Assembly (NCBI GenBank): GCA_947471745.1
Contig: CANJKZ010000264.1
Coordinates: 1,332,501-1,396,500, forward strand
Length of the DNA: 64,000 nucleotides
Direction: 5' to 3'
DNA from: Closterium sp. Naga37s-1
Lineage: Eukaryota > Streptophyta > Zygnematophyceae > Desmidiales > Closteriaceae
Numbering within the stretch: the stretch's first letter is position 1; every line of letters begins with the position of its first letter. Under the pieces are notes generated by a model. That model was given only the letters and a program-made list of their open reading frames with translations. It had not been told where the DNA came from and did no database searches. Below, in pieces: positions 24,498-35,591 of the stretch. The translations under genes were made by a program, and so were the position numbers.

Positions 24498-24622
24498 TGA
24501 GAAACTGAACGAGAATGAATGACTAAGGGAAAGTTGGGTACAAAATGTAAACCCTAGAAAACTGTACCCCATATGAGCTACCCCACTATAGCCTACAGTA
24601 GCTATGTCATATAAATCTGACA
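24498..24622 (-). repeat. Copia-A 5' LTR
   Basis: 125 bp, followed on the plus strand by target duplication TAATG. It shares with the other LTRs in the window the core GTAGGCTATAGTGGGG … GGGGTACA … CTAGGGTTT (minus-strand sense). Confidence 0.95.
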
Positions 24623-25002
24623 TAATGTATACATTATATATATATACATTATATACATATATACAAATCCAGCGCCATATAAATTGGTGATGAATAATGC
24701 AATATACAAAGAAAAGATGAGTGATGAAAACAACCAAATTTGACATCTCACAAGGTGATTTAGTAGAAAATATTGTGGCACCACACATACCACACATACC
24801 ACACCATCATGCATGCAATACCATGCAGCCACCCTTGCATTCACTTTCACATTCACCTTCATACTCATTCTCACACTCACTCTCACACTCACTCTCGCAC
24901 TCACTCTCGCACTCACTCTCGCACTCACTTTCAAACCCACTCACGCACACTCAACTTTTCTTAGACACTCTCTCTAAAACACAAACTCAATCCCTAGCAC
25001 TC
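24623..25002. repeat. AT microsatellite, then start of CT-rich satellite
   Basis: A (TA)n-rich stretch at 24623-24668 is followed by unique sequence. From about 24840 come units like ACTCTCGCACTC, the left edge of the satellite that resumes at 27099. Confidence 0.8.
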
Positions 25003-25943
25003 TGTCAAATATAGGAGGAGTACGGCCTAGGCTTAGTAGCCTAGGCCACAGTAGGACTAGAACGAGGAGGCGCCAAGTACGAGCTAGGATTGTGTGCAGG
25101 AATGGAATTGAGAAGGGATGATTGAACTAGCAAGCAGCAGGATACAAATAGCAAACCCTAAGGGGCTGTACTCACTATTGAGTGCCCCACTGCAGGCTAC
25201 ACAAACAGCATATTCTGACACACCCCCATAGCCAAAGTGGGGTGTAATCAGCACAATGAGCAGGCAGTGCAATAGTTCACAATTATCAGCAAAGCTAGAG
25301 GCTATCACAGAGGGCAAGTGAGGAGGAGGAGGGACTGTGAGGGGGAGAGAAGATGGGAGGCGACGACTGAAGCTGCAGACACACGGGCAACAGAAGCGGC
25401 TGACACAGTGGCGGCTGACACAGTGGCTACCGAGGCAAGGGCCCCGGACTACTGGAGTAACTGGCTCTGCGGCTACGACGAGCGGCAGAAGCAACGGACC
25501 CACGGGCAACTGGTGCAGCAGGCTCTCTGAGCTACCGGAGACAAGGGCCCCGGAATACAGGAGTAACAGGCTCTGCGGCTGCGACGAGCGGCAGGAGCAA
25601 CGGACCCACGGGCAACAGGTGCAGCAGGCTCTCTGAGCTACCGGCGACAAGGGCCCCGGAATACCGGCGCTGCGGACGACACGACGGCTGCCTCCACTCA
25701 ACCTCCCCCAACTGTCCCACACCCCCCTACACACACCCCCAGTTTCACCCCTAGCTCCACTCCCACATCACCCCCCTAGCTCCACTCCCCACAGCTCCCA
25801 CACCTCCACCCCCCTCAGCGGCAGCTGCAGCAGTGGGAGACGAAAAAGGAGGAGGGGAGAACCCACACCTCTCACCCCCATGCTTGCCACCCCACACCCC
25901 CACCACCGCGGAACGCACGGCGGAATGGGAGCAATGGGCAGCA

Positions 25944-25980
<37 letters not shown>

Positions 25981-27098
25981 GGGACGGGCTTCCGCAGGGG
26001 CGGCTCGCGCGGGTCCTGGGGCGGCTGCTGAAGGCACGAGCTGCTCCAGGGGCGGCTGCTGCAGGCACGGGCTGCTCCAGGGGCGGCTGCTGCAGGTGCG
26101 GGCTGCTCCAGGGGCGGCTGCTGCAGGTGCGGGCTGCTCCAGGGGCGGCTGCTGCAGTGGCGGGCGGCTCCAGGGGCGGCCGCTGCAGGTGAAAGGCAGG
26201 AGGAGGGGGGGGGGGGGGGGGGGGAAACGCACGGCCCCCAGGGCGCCCCGAGGGGCGACGACAAGGGAGCCGCGCGGCCCCCCCCTGGGGCGCCGCGACG
26301 GGCACCAGGGAGGGCGCCGCGACGGGCCCCCAGAGCCGCCTCGACGGGCGACGGGGAGGGCGCCGCGCGGGCCCCCCGAAGTCGCCTCGACGGGCGACGG
26401 GGAGGGCGCCGCGCGGGCCCCCCGAAGTCGCCTCAACGGGCGACGGGGAGGGCCGCGCACGGCCCCCGAAGTCGCCTCGACGGGCGACGGGAGGGGACCG
26501 CGCGCGGCCCCTGTGGTCGCCACGACGGGCGACTGGTGGGGAGGCCGCGCGGGCCCCCAAGGTCGCCTCGACGGGCGACGGGAGGGGAGGCCGCGCGGGT
26601 CCCCGAGGTCGCCTCGACGGGTGACGGGAGGGGAGGCCGCGCGGTTCCCCGAGAGCGCCTCGACGGGCGCTTCGACGGGAGGGGACCGCGGAGGCCCCCC
26701 CAAGGGCACCACGACGGGCGCCACGGAAGGGAAAACCGCCAGGCGCCCCGAGCGCGCGGCGGGCAGAAATTAGGGTTTCGCCGCCGCGCACCACGGGGCG
26801 CGCGGCGGACACTGCGGCAGCGGAAGCGGGTGGTGGGCCCATACACAGGAAGGCGGCAGACATGCCGCCCTCTGATACCATGTCAAATATAGGAGGAGTA
26901 CGGCCTAGGCTTAGTAGCCTAGGCCACAGTAGGACTAGAACGAGGAGGCGCCAAGTACGAGCTAGGATTGTGTGCAGGAATGGAATTGAGAAGGGATGAT
27001 TGAACTAGCAAGCAGCAGGATACAAATAGCAAACCCTAAGGGGCTGTACTCACTATTGAGTGCCCCACTGCAGGCTACACAAACAGCATATTCTGACA
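25003..27098 (-). mobile_element. Non-autonomous LTR retrotransposon (TRIM/LARD-like)
   Basis: A 2,096-bp element with two 218-bp LTRs at 25003-25220 and 26881-27098 that I read as identical, and a 5-bp target duplication CACTC at 24998-25002 and 27099-27103. On the minus strand the primer site TGGTATCAGAG follows the 5' LTR (26881-27098), and the polypurine tract CTATGGGGGTG precedes the 3' LTR. The internal 1.66 kb is very GC-rich, includes a G homopolymer of about 30 at 25948-25978, and has no Gag or Pol motif. The shared PBS, PPT and LTR core suggest that it is moved by the copia proteins encoded nearby. Confidence 0.92.
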
Positions 27099-28737
27099 CA
27101 CTCACCCTTGCTCTCATGCTCGCGCTCTCTCTTGCACATGGACACACAATCGCACGAACCCTCGCACGCACCCCAAACTCACCCTTGCACTCACCGTCAG
27201 ACTCACCCTCACAGTCACTCTCGCATACACTCTCACACCCACTCTCGCACCCACCCTCGCACTCACTTTCGTACTCACCTTCACACTCATGCACGCACTC
27301 ACGCTTCCAATCATACTTGCACTCACCATTGCAATCACACCCACACCATTTCACCAAACCTCATACTCACACACACACACACTCGCACTCACCCTTGAAC
27401 TCGCCCTCTCAATCAGCCTGTCACTCACCCTTGCATTCACCCTCGCACTCACGCTCGCACTCACCCTCGCATTCAATCTCGCACTCACCCTCATTCTCAC
27501 TCTTGCACGCGCACTCGCACTCACACTCGCACTCTCACGCGCTGAGACGAGGGACGAGCACGAGTATAGAATATGAGAAAACAAGAGTTTCTTTCGCACA
27601 CTCTCACGCGCTCTCTCACGCGCACCTTCACGAGCACCCTCACGCGCACCCTCATGCGCACTCTCACGCGTTCTCTCACGCGCACTTTCACTCGCACTCT
27701 CACGCGCCCACTTACGTGCATAATCACCCGCTCTCCCACGCGCTCTCTCACGCGCTCCCTCACGCGCTCTCGCATGCGCACCCTCACGCGCACTCTCAGG
27801 CACACTCTCACGTGCTCTCTCACGATCTCTCTCTCTCGCACTCATTCTCTCTCTCACGCGCTCTCTCACGCGCTCTCTCACGCGCTCGATCACGTGCTCT
27901 CGCACGCACACCCTCACGCGCACTATCAGGCACACTCTCATACGCTCTCTCTCGTGCTCTCTCTCTCGCACTCTCACGCGCATTCTCTCTCTCACGCGCA
28001 CTCTCACGCGCTCTCACGCGCTCACTCACACGCTCTCTTACGCGCTCCCTCACGCGCGCTCTCACGCGCGCTCTCACGCGCACTCACACGGGCACTCTCA
28101 CGCGCACTCTCACGCGCACTCTCACGCGTTCTGTCACGCGCTCTCTCACGCTCTCCCTCACGCGCTCTCTCCACGCTCCCTCACGCGCACTCTCAGGCAC
28201 ACTCTCACGCGCTCTCTCTCACGCTCTCTCACGCGTTCTCTCACGCACTCTCTGACGCACTCCCTCACGCGCTGTCTCGCGTGCTCTCTCACGTGCTCCC
28301 TCACGCGATCTCGCATGCGCACCCTCACGCGCACTCTCAGGCACACTCTCACGCGCTCTGTCTCACGCTCTCCCTCTCTCGCCCTCTCTCGCGCATTCTC
28401 TCTCTCACGCGCACTTTCACGCGCTCTCTCATGCAATCTCAAGCGCACTCTCAGGTACACTCTCACGCGCTCTCTCATGCTCTCTCTCTCTCTCTCTCGC
28501 ACTCTCACGCGCATTCTCTCTCTCACGCGCACTCTCACGCGCTCTCTCACACGCTCACGCGCTCCCTCACGCGCTCTCTCACGCGCACTTTCACACGCGC
28601 TCTCACGCGCACTCTCACGGGCACTCCCACTCGCACTCTCACGCACACTCTCACGCGTTATCTCACGCGCTCTCTCACGCGCTCTCTCACGCGCTCCCTC
28701 ACGCGCACTCTCAGGCACACTCTCACGCGCTCTCCCT
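27099..28737. repeat. CTCACGCG-type satellite, main block
   Basis: Simple 6-12 bp units (ACTCTCACGCGC, TCTCTCACGCGC, and more diverged CTCGCACTCAC at the left) run continuously. Long open frames occur in all frames and encode only Leu/Ser/Arg/His-rich repeats, so no gene is called. The copia element at 28738 was inserted into this block. Confidence 0.95.
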
Positions 28738-28875
28738 TGTCAAACATTATACATGTTCATATTGTGTAGGCTATAGTGGGTTTAGCCTTAGGGGGTACAA
28801 CATTGCTAGGGTTTCCTACTTGTATCACCCTGCTGCCTAGTTTCACACATTCTCGTTCAGTTCTACATTCTAACA
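28738..28875 (+). repeat. Copia-B 5' LTR
   Basis: 138 bp, TGTCAAAC to CTAACA. Its core GTAGGCTATAGTGGG and CTAGGGTTTCC is shared with Copia-A and with the non-autonomous element. Confidence 0.95.
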
Positions 28876-29715
28876 TGGTATCACGAGCCTAGGTTGCTAC
28901 CTAGGACCGCTTTCTCCTACGGGCCCACTATTCCGCTAGAAGCGCCCTCGTGCGCCCTACCTTACGTGCGCCCTCGTGCGCCTTTCTATACTCGTGCGCC
29001 CTCGTGCGCCCTACCTTACGTGCGCCCTCATGCGCCCTCGTGCGCCCTACCTTACGTGCGCCCTCGTGCGCCCCCGTGCGACCTGCCCTTCGGTCTGCCC
29101 GCGTGCCGTCCTGCAGCCCTCGCGCTGCCTCCTGCAAGCTAGTACGGCCCTCGAGCCGCCCCTGCAGGTCCGTCAGGCCCCCGAGCCGCCTCTGCAGACC
29201 CGTCAGGCCCCCCCGAGCCGCCTCTGCAGGCCCGTCAGGCCCGAGAGCCGCCCCTGCAGCCAGCGCGCTGCCCTGCCGAGCCGCGTGTCGCCCGTGGGCG
29301 CTGCCTCTGCCCCGTCGCGCTGCCCTGAGGAGCCGCGCGCGACCCCCGCTATCCCGTCGCGTCGCCCTGGGGAGCCGCGCTCGGCCCCCGCTGCCCCGTC
29401 GCGACGCCCTGGGGAGCCGCGCTCGGCCCCCGCTGCCCTGTCGCAACGTCCTGGGGAGCCGCGCTCGGCCCTCGCTGACCCGTCGCGACGCCCTAGGGAG
29501 CCGCGCGCGACCCCCCGCTGCCCCGTCGCGACGCCCTGGGGAGCCGCGCGCGCCCCCCCCCCCCCCCCCCCCGCTGCCCCGTCGCGGCGCCCTGGGGAGC
29601 CGCGCGCCGCCCCCCCCCCCCCCCCCCCTCGCTGCTGCCCGAGCCACCCTGCAGCCCGCGAGCCGCCTCTACAGCGCCGAGTGCGCTCTGCCAAACCCTA
29701 AAATAAATAATTAAT

Positions 29716-29751
<36 letters not shown>

Positions 29752-30057
29752 AGCAGCTGCCCCTGGCCCCTGGAGCAGCCGCCCCTGGAGCAGCCGCCCC
29801 TGCAGCAGCCGCCCCTGCAGCAGCTGCCCCTGCAGCAGCCGCCCCTGGACCTCTGCAGCCGCCCCTGGCCCCTGGAGCAGCCGCCCCTGCAGCTGCCACG
29901 GAGCCCTCGCCCTGCAGTGGTAGCGGCCTCGCCGTTACCACCGTCGTACGCCTGCCCTTCTCGCCACTGGTGAGCACTGCCCTGCCCGTATTGCTGTTAC
30001 TGCTGCTCCTGCTGCTACTGCTCTTTCTACTTCTACTGCTGCTCCTGGCGTGGCCAA
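28876..30057 (+). other. Copia-B leader replacing the Gag N-terminus
   Basis: Contains repeats of the type GTGCGCCCTCGTGCGCC, then GGAGCCGCGCTCGGCCCCCG. Poly-C tracts lie at about 29551-29571 and 29612-29629, and an A homopolymer of about 29 at 29720-29748. GCAGCCGCCCCTG repeats follow. A UBN2 Gag domain, present in the sister element, is not found in any frame. Confidence 0.75.
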
Positions 30058-33000
30058 ATGCAGCTCCAGCGCCGTCCGCGTGAGTCCCTCACGCCCCAAC
30101 AGCTTCGTGAGTGGTATGCTGGTTGGGGTTGTAGGGGTGGCCGCGCTGCTGCTACTACTACTGCTACTACTACTGCTACTGCTGCTCCTGGCGGTGGCCA
30201 GATGCAGCTCCCGCGACGTCCGAGTGAGTCCCTCACGCCCCAGCAGCTTCGTGAGTGGTACGCTCAGCGTGGAGGGTCACGGGGTACTGCTCGCTGCCCG
30301 TACGTCATTCGCACTGGTGCTCGGACTGGTCAGCCTTGCGGGACGTTTGGTCACACAGAGTCCCGCTGCTTCGCCCGTCTGAGCGACGCCTGGCGTACAG
30401 AGTTTGGCGACGCGGCTGAGCTCCCCGACTGGGTGGAGCTGCTTAGGCAGAGGGTAGATATCTATGCTCTTGACTATGATGCTATCCTCACTGCCATGTA
30501 TGCATTTCCTACTAGTGCTGAGAGTGCCTGTCACCTGTGTGTGCCGCCTGACCCCGGTATCCAGTCTGCTGCTCTAGGTACTGGTGAGGCTGCTGCACTA
30601 GGTGCTTGTGAGTCTGCGCCCTCTGGTACTGCGTCTACTGAGGCACTGCACACCTTCACACTGGACTCAGGCGCTTCCCGCTGTTTCTTTCGTGACCGCA
30701 CTGCCCTTGAGCAGCTTGCTCGGCCGGTTGCAGTCTCCCTCGCTGACCCCTCTGGGGGTCCGGTCATTGCGACCTCCTCTACTGTTCTCCCTTGTCCTGC
30801 GGTCCCGTCGGGCACTCTGTCAGGTCTCTACCTCCCCTCGTTCTCTACGAACTTGGTGGCGGGTAGTGCGCTCCAGGACGGGGGTGTCCACCAGTTTACC
30901 CCTACCTACGAGCGTGTGACACACTGCACGTGCGCTCGGACGGGCCGCCACCTGGCTACCTTCACTCGGCAGCCGGGGTCGGACCTGTACACACTGACCA
31001 CTGAGTCCCCACAGGTAGCTGCGTCTGCGTCTGCGTCGGGTCAGCTGTCTGCCCCCTGCTCGTGTCGCTCTCTGGCACACGAGACTGTCCTCTGGCACCA
31101 CCGCCCTGGTCACCCGTCAGTGCAGCGCCTTCGTGCCATGCACAACCGGTACCTTGTCTCTGGTCTTCCCAGGGTTCTCCCTCCACTCCCACCCTCGCCT
31201 GCTCCTCCCTGCCTTCCCTGTGTCGAGGGGCGGCAGCGCGCCGCTCCTCACTCCTCCTCGTTTCCCCCGACGACTGCTCCCTTGCAGACGCTCCACATGG
31301 ACGTGTGGGGCCCAGCCCGCGTCCGTGGACAGGGTCAGGAGAGGTACTTCCTGATCGTTGTTGACGACTACTCGCGCTACACCACGGTCTTCCCCTTGCG
31401 CACCAAGGGTGAGGTCCCTGATGTTTTGATCCCTTGGATCCGCGCTGCTCGTCTCCAGCTCAGTGAGCGGTTCCACTCGGACTTTCCTGTCCTGCGTCTG
31501 CACTCTGACAGAGGTGGTGAGTTCTCCTCTGACCTCTTGGCAGCCTACTGTGCGGAGCACGGCATCCGCCAGTCGTTCACGCTTCCGGCCTCTCCACAGC
31601 AGAATGGGGTTGCTGAGCGCCGCATTGGTTTGGTCATGGAGGTCGCTCGTACCTCCTTGATCCATGCGGCTGCCCCCCACTTTCTGTGGCCGTTTGCGGT
31701 CCGATACGCTGCGCATCAGCTCAACCTCTGGCCCCGTGTCTCCGTTCCGGAGACTTCGCCGACACTGCGTTGGACGGGAGAGGTTGGCGATGCGTCGCGT
31801 TTTCGGGTCTGGTGGTCCCGAGCTTTTGTTCGCGATACGTTCGCGGACAAGCTCTCCTCCCGCGCTGTTCCCTGTGTCTTCCTTGGCTTTGTCCCGGACG
31901 CGTCTGGTTGGCAGTTTTACCACGCCACCTCGCGCCGTGTCCTGCCCTCTCAGGACGTCACTTTTGACGAGTCCGTGCCCTACTACCGCCTCTTCCCCTA
32001 CCGCACTGCCCCGCTCCCCCCCCCGCCTCTCTTCCTCGCGCCAGGTGCTGCTGTGGTAGACCCCCTCCCCCCTCAGGGTGCCGCTCCCTCAGGTGTGTCC
32101 CAGGTAGACCCGGTTGAGCCTGTCGAGGTAGCTGTCGACTCTCGTCCTGCCAGGGGTGCTGAGCCTGAGCGTGCGGAGCCTGGGGTTGCGGAGTCTGGGG
32201 GTGCTGAGCCTGGGGGTGCGGGGTCTGGGGGTGCGGAGCCTGCGGGTGCTGAGTCTGGGGGTGCTGAGCCTGGGGGTGCGGAGCCTGCGGGTGCTGAGTC
32301 TGGAGGTGCTGAGCCTGGGGGTGCTGAGCCTGGGAGTGCTACGTCTGAGAGTACTGAGCCTGAGCGTGCTGCACCTGGGGGAGGCCTCTCCTCGCAGCAG
32401 CTGCGTGAGTGGTACTTACAGTACTGCAGCCTCAGGAGAGGTGCTTCTGGAGCTCGGAGTGGTGCCGGAGCTGGTGCTAGTGCTTCCCCTCCTAGGCGGG
32501 AGCTGCCCTCTCCCCAGCAGCTCCGAGAGTGGTACGCTAGGCGCTGCAGTCTCCGGAGTGGCGCTCCCGGTGTCGTGGACTCTGGAGCTTCTGGAGTTAC
32601 TGGAGGTGCTGCTGCTGCTGGCGGTGCGGCTGGCGCTGCTGGAGGTGCTGCTGGTGCTGCTGGAGCTGCTGGAGGTACTGCTGCTGCTGGAGGTGCTGCT
32701 GGCGCTGCTGGAGGTACTACTGGTTCTGGTGCTGCTGGAGCTGCTGGAGGTGCTGCTGCTGCTGGCGGTGCGGCTGGCGCTGCTGGAGGTGCTGCTGGTG
32801 CTGCTGGCGCTGCTGGAGGTGCTACTGGTGCTGGAGCTACTGGAGCTGCTGGTGGTACTGCTGCTGCTGGCGATGCTGCTGGCGCTGCTGGAGGTAATGC
32901 TGGTACTGGTGCTGCTGGAGCTGCTGGAGGTGCTGCTGCTGCTGGTGGTGCTGCTGGCACTGCTGGAGGTGCTGCTGGTACTGGAGCTGCTGGGGACCCT

Positions 33001-35358
33001 GCTGCTGCTGGCGATGCTGCTGGAGCTGCTGGGATTGGCCCTGCTGAGGGGGTTGGAGCTGGAGGTGCTGAGCGGCCACGGCCGTACTACGTTCCGCTCC
33101 TTCAGCAGGTTCTTGGCCTTCCGCCCTCTCCTGGTCCTACTCCTCCCCTACTGAGTCCACCGCTTGTCCAGTCGCAGTCACAGTTACAGCCTGTCTCTCC
33201 ACTTCCTGGTCCTTCTCCCTACACTGCGCCGACGGGAGGTCTTACGGAGCGTCGTGAGCCTGAGTCTCGTCCTCCGTCGCCTGAGACGCGTCCAGAGTCG
33301 CCTGTCCGCGCTGTCCGCGCTGGTCGTCGTGTTCCACGTCAGCGTCCTCCTCCTGTCCTTGGCACTCACTATATGACCCTGCGTCCCTCTACTGCTCCAC
33401 AGCGTGTCCCACTGCCGTCTCCACCAGCGTCCTCTCTTCCTGCTCTTGCTGACCCGGAGTCTGACTCTCTTCGTGCTGCCAGTCCTACTGTCACGCGTCT
33501 CCTTGCCACTGCTGTCACTGACCCTTCCTTTGAGTCCTCTGCTGCGTCTGCTCTAGTCGCTGAGCTTGTTGACTTTGCTGCTGCCTGTCGTCTAGACTAC
33601 GCCGCTAGCCTTGTTGCTGAGTCTGAGTCTGTCTGTCCTCCGTCTGTCGGGGGTGAGTGTGCTCTTGGCACGGACGTCCTTGAGGACAGACAGGAGGAGT
33701 TTGAGTGCTTTGCCGCTGCTTTGCCTCATCTCGTGTCCATGCTAGTTGCCCCTGAGGGAGACCCGGATGCACCAGACATCCCGACCCCACGCTCCTACGC
33801 AGAGGCGATGGAGGGTCCCTACTCCTCTCAGTGGCAGACAGCCATGGACGCAGAGATGGCATCCTGGAAGTCCACAGGCACCTACGTCGACGAGGTTCCC
33901 CCACCTGGGGCGAACATCGTCAGTGGCATGTGGATTTTCAGGGTGAAGCGGCCGCCGGGTTCTCCGCCTGTCTTCAAGGCGCGTTACGTTGCACGAGGCT
34001 TCAGTCAGCGAGAGGGAGTTGACTTCTTCCAGACCTTCTCCCCGACCCCGAAGATGACCACTCTTCGGGTTCTGCTGCACGTCGCTGCTCAGCGTGACTA
34101 CGAGCTCCACTCTCTTGACTTCAGCACTGCGTTCTTACAGGGCAGCCTGCATGAGGAGATCTGGCTGCGCCGCCCACCTGGCTTCACTGGGTCGTTCCCT
34201 CCTGGTACCCAGTGGAGCCTCCGGCGGCCAGTCTACGGTCTCCGCCAGGCACCCCGTGAGTGGCACGACACACTGAGGACTACTCTTGCTGCTCTTGGGT
34301 TTGCTCCTTCTACTGCTGACCCGTCGCTGTTTCTACGCACCGACACCACTCTGCCGCCGTTCTACGTTCTTGTTTACGTAGACGACTTGGTCTTTGCTAC
34401 TGCTGACACTGAGGCACTCGCCCACGTGAAGTCGGAGCTGCAGAAGAGACACACGTGCACAGACCTGGGTGAGCTGACAAGCTATCTTGGCTTGCGGATC
34501 ACCCGGGACAGAGCACAGCGCACCATCACCTTGACTCAGTCACACATGGTGCAGCAGGTCCTTCAGCGCTTCCGCTTCACGTACTCCTCGCCTCAGCCCA
34601 CTCCTCTGCCTACCGGTCACTCGCTCTCAGCTCTGCCTTCGGATGAGTCCGTAGAGCCGAGTGGCCCGTATCCAGAGCTTGTGGGCTGCCTCATGTACCT
34701 GATGACCTGCACTCGACCTGACCTGGCATACCCTCTTAGCATCCTAGCACGCTATGTCGCTCCCGGCCGTCACCGGAAGGAGCACATGGATGCCGCTAAG
34801 AGGGTGTTGCGCTACTTGTGCAGTACGTCGGGCATGGGGCTCGTGCTTGGAGGTCGGAGCGACGTTGTCCTCACGGGTCACTCAGACGCTTCTTGGGCTG
34901 ACGACCAGGCTACGCAGCGGTCGTCTCAGGGTTACACCTTCAGCCTTGGCTCTGGTTCAGTTTCTTGGCGTTCTACTCGCTCTTCTTCTGTTCTCAGCTC
35001 CAGTTGTGAGGCTGAGATCTACGCCACAGCCATGGCTGCACAGGAGTTACGCTGGCTCACCTACCTGCTGACCGACCTGGGAGAGCGCTCTCGTTCTCCT
35101 CCAGTGCTGTACGTTGACAACAAGGCCGCCATTGCCTTGTGTGAGGAGCACAGACTGGAGCACAGGACGAAGCACATCGCTCTGCGCTACTTCCTTGCTC
35201 GAGAGCTGCAGCAGCGTGGTCAGCTTCGTCTGCGTTACGTGGCCACTCGGGCCAACACTGCTGATGTGTTCACCAAGGCGCTTCAGCCTTGTGACCATCA
35301 GCGTTTCTGTACTGTTCTAGGCCTTGTGCCTACTCTCCCTCACTTGCTCACTTCTTGA
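30058..35358 (+). CDS. Pol polyprotein, Ty1/copia, lacking Gag N-domain
   Basis: A 1766-aa frame. It starts with a duplicated segment containing SLTPQQLREWY twice (residues about 9-19 and 58-68); this corresponds to the region just before the knuckle in the sister protein at 17589-23564. Then come the Cys/His-rich stretch, protease LDSGASRCFF at 202, and integrase (LWHHRPGHPS near 345, MDVWGPARV near 415, SDRGGEF, PQQNGVAERR). Ala/Gly-rich repeats fill about 855-1000. Reverse transcriptase (KARYVARGFSQ near 1308, YVDDLVFA near 1440) and RNase H to the end follow. All catalytic motifs are present. The first ATG of the frame is used; about 250 N-terminal residues of Gag are missing compared with the sister copy. 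Confidence 0.93.
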   Translation: MQLQRRPRESLTPQQLREWYAGWGCRGGRAAATTTATTTATAAPGGGQMQLPRRPSESLTPQQLREWYAQRGGSRGTARCPYVIRTGARTGQPCGTFGHTESRCFARLSDAWRTEFGDAAELPDWVELLRQRVDIYALDYDAILTAMYAFPTSAESACHLCVPPDPGIQSAALGTGEAAALGACESAPSGTASTEALHTFTLDSGASRCFFRDRTALEQLARPVAVSLADPSGGPVIATSSTVLPCPAVPSGTLSGLYLPSFSTNLVAGSALQDGGVHQFTPTYERVTHCTCARTGRHLATFTRQPGSDLYTLTTESPQVAASASASGQLSAPCSCRSLAHETVLWHHRPGHPSVQRLRAMHNRYLVSGLPRVLPPLPPSPAPPCLPCVEGRQRAAPHSSSFPPTTAPLQTLHMDVWGPARVRGQGQERYFLIVVDDYSRYTTVFPLRTKGEVPDVLIPWIRAARLQLSERFHSDFPVLRLHSDRGGEFSSDLLAAYCAEHGIRQSFTLPASPQQNGVAERRIGLVMEVARTSLIHAAAPHFLWPFAVRYAAHQLNLWPRVSVPETSPTLRWTGEVGDASRFRVWWSRAFVRDTFADKLSSRAVPCVFLGFVPDASGWQFYHATSRRVLPSQDVTFDESVPYYRLFPYRTAPLPPPPLFLAPGAAVVDPLPPQGAAPSGVSQVDPVEPVEVAVDSRPARGAEPERAEPGVAESGGAEPGGAGSGGAEPAGAESGGAEPGGAEPAGAESGGAEPGGAEPGSATSESTEPERAAPGGGLSSQQLREWYLQYCSLRRGASGARSGAGAGASASPPRRELPSPQQLREWYARRCSLRSGAPGVVDSGASGVTGGAAAAGGAAGAAGGAAGAAGAAGGTAAAGGAAGAAGGTTGSGAAGAAGGAAAAGGAAGAAGGAAGAAGAAGGATGAGATGAAGGTAAAGDAAGAAGGNAGTGAAGAAGGAAAAGGAAGTAGGAAGTGAAGDPAAAGDAAGAAGIGPAEGVGAGGAERPRPYYVPLLQQVLGLPPSPGPTPPLLSPPLVQSQSQLQPVSPLPGPSPYTAPTGGLTERREPESRPPSPETRPESPVRAVRAGRRVPRQRPPPVLGTHYMTLRPSTAPQRVPLPSPPASSLPALADPESDSLRAASPTVTRLLATAVTDPSFESSAASALVAELVDFAAACRLDYAASLVAESESVCPPSVGGECALGTDVLEDRQEEFECFAAALPHLVSMLVAPEGDPDAPDIPTPRSYAEAMEGPYSSQWQTAMDAEMASWKSTGTYVDEVPPPGANIVSGMWIFRVKRPPGSPPVFKARYVARGFSQREGVDFFQTFSPTPKMTTLRVLLHVAAQRDYELHSLDFSTAFLQGSLHEEIWLRRPPGFTGSFPPGTQWSLRRPVYGLRQAPREWHDTLRTTLAALGFAPSTADPSLFLRTDTTLPPFYVLVYVDDLVFATADTEALAHVKSELQKRHTCTDLGELTSYLGLRITRDRAQRTITLTQSHMVQQVLQRFRFTYSSPQPTPLPTGHSLSALPSDESVEPSGPYPELVGCLMYLMTCTRPDLAYPLSILARYVAPGRHRKEHMDAAKRVLRYLCSTSGMGLVLGGRSDVVLTGHSDASWADDQATQRSSQGYTFSLGSGSVSWRSTRSSSVLSSSCEAEIYATAMAAQELRWLTYLLTDLGERSRSPPVLYVDNKAAIALCEEHRLEHRTKHIALRYFLARELQQRGQLRLRYVATRANTADVFTKALQPCDHQRFCTVLGLVPTLPHLLTS

Positions 35359-35591
35359 CTCTGCTTGTACTGTGATCTCTATATATATATATACCTGCAT
35401 GTTTACTCTTGTTAGGTTGTGATCACTGTACCTCTTGTTATATTATCAAACTGCATGTGAACTGGTCTTGTGACCACTTGCTTGTGCTCGGAATTTGTGT
35501 GGTTTCCTTGAGATCCACCCTGAGCTTGCTTTGCTTTGCTTTGACTGGTCTTGTGACCATCTGGTTGTCTCCCACTTAGCCTATGGGGGTG

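Larger units (their letters stand above)
17257..24622 (-). mobile_element. Full-length Ty1/copia element (Copia-A)
   Basis: A 7,366-bp LTR retrotransposon on the minus strand. The two 125-bp LTRs (17257-17381 and 24498-24622) differ at one base that I found. The 5-bp target duplication TAATG is present at 17252-17256 and 24623-24627. A primer site reading TGGTATCGAG on the minus strand abuts the 5' LTR, and a polypurine tract reading CCTATGGGGGTG abuts the 3' LTR. The single 1991-codon frame is intact. Near-identical LTRs and an open frame indicate recent insertion. Confidence 0.95.

Noticed and set aside
25751..26881. 376-codon minus-strand frame starting next to the primer site of the non-autonomous element
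   Set aside because: Its position next to the primer site made Gag worth considering, but it is low-complexity Pro/Arg/Ala sequence without any Gag motif and includes a G homopolymer region.
26996..28769. Open frames of 200-400 codons rich in Ser, His, Leu and Arg
   Set aside because: Translation of the CTCACGCG satellite in several frames; a short repeat lacking stops is always open.
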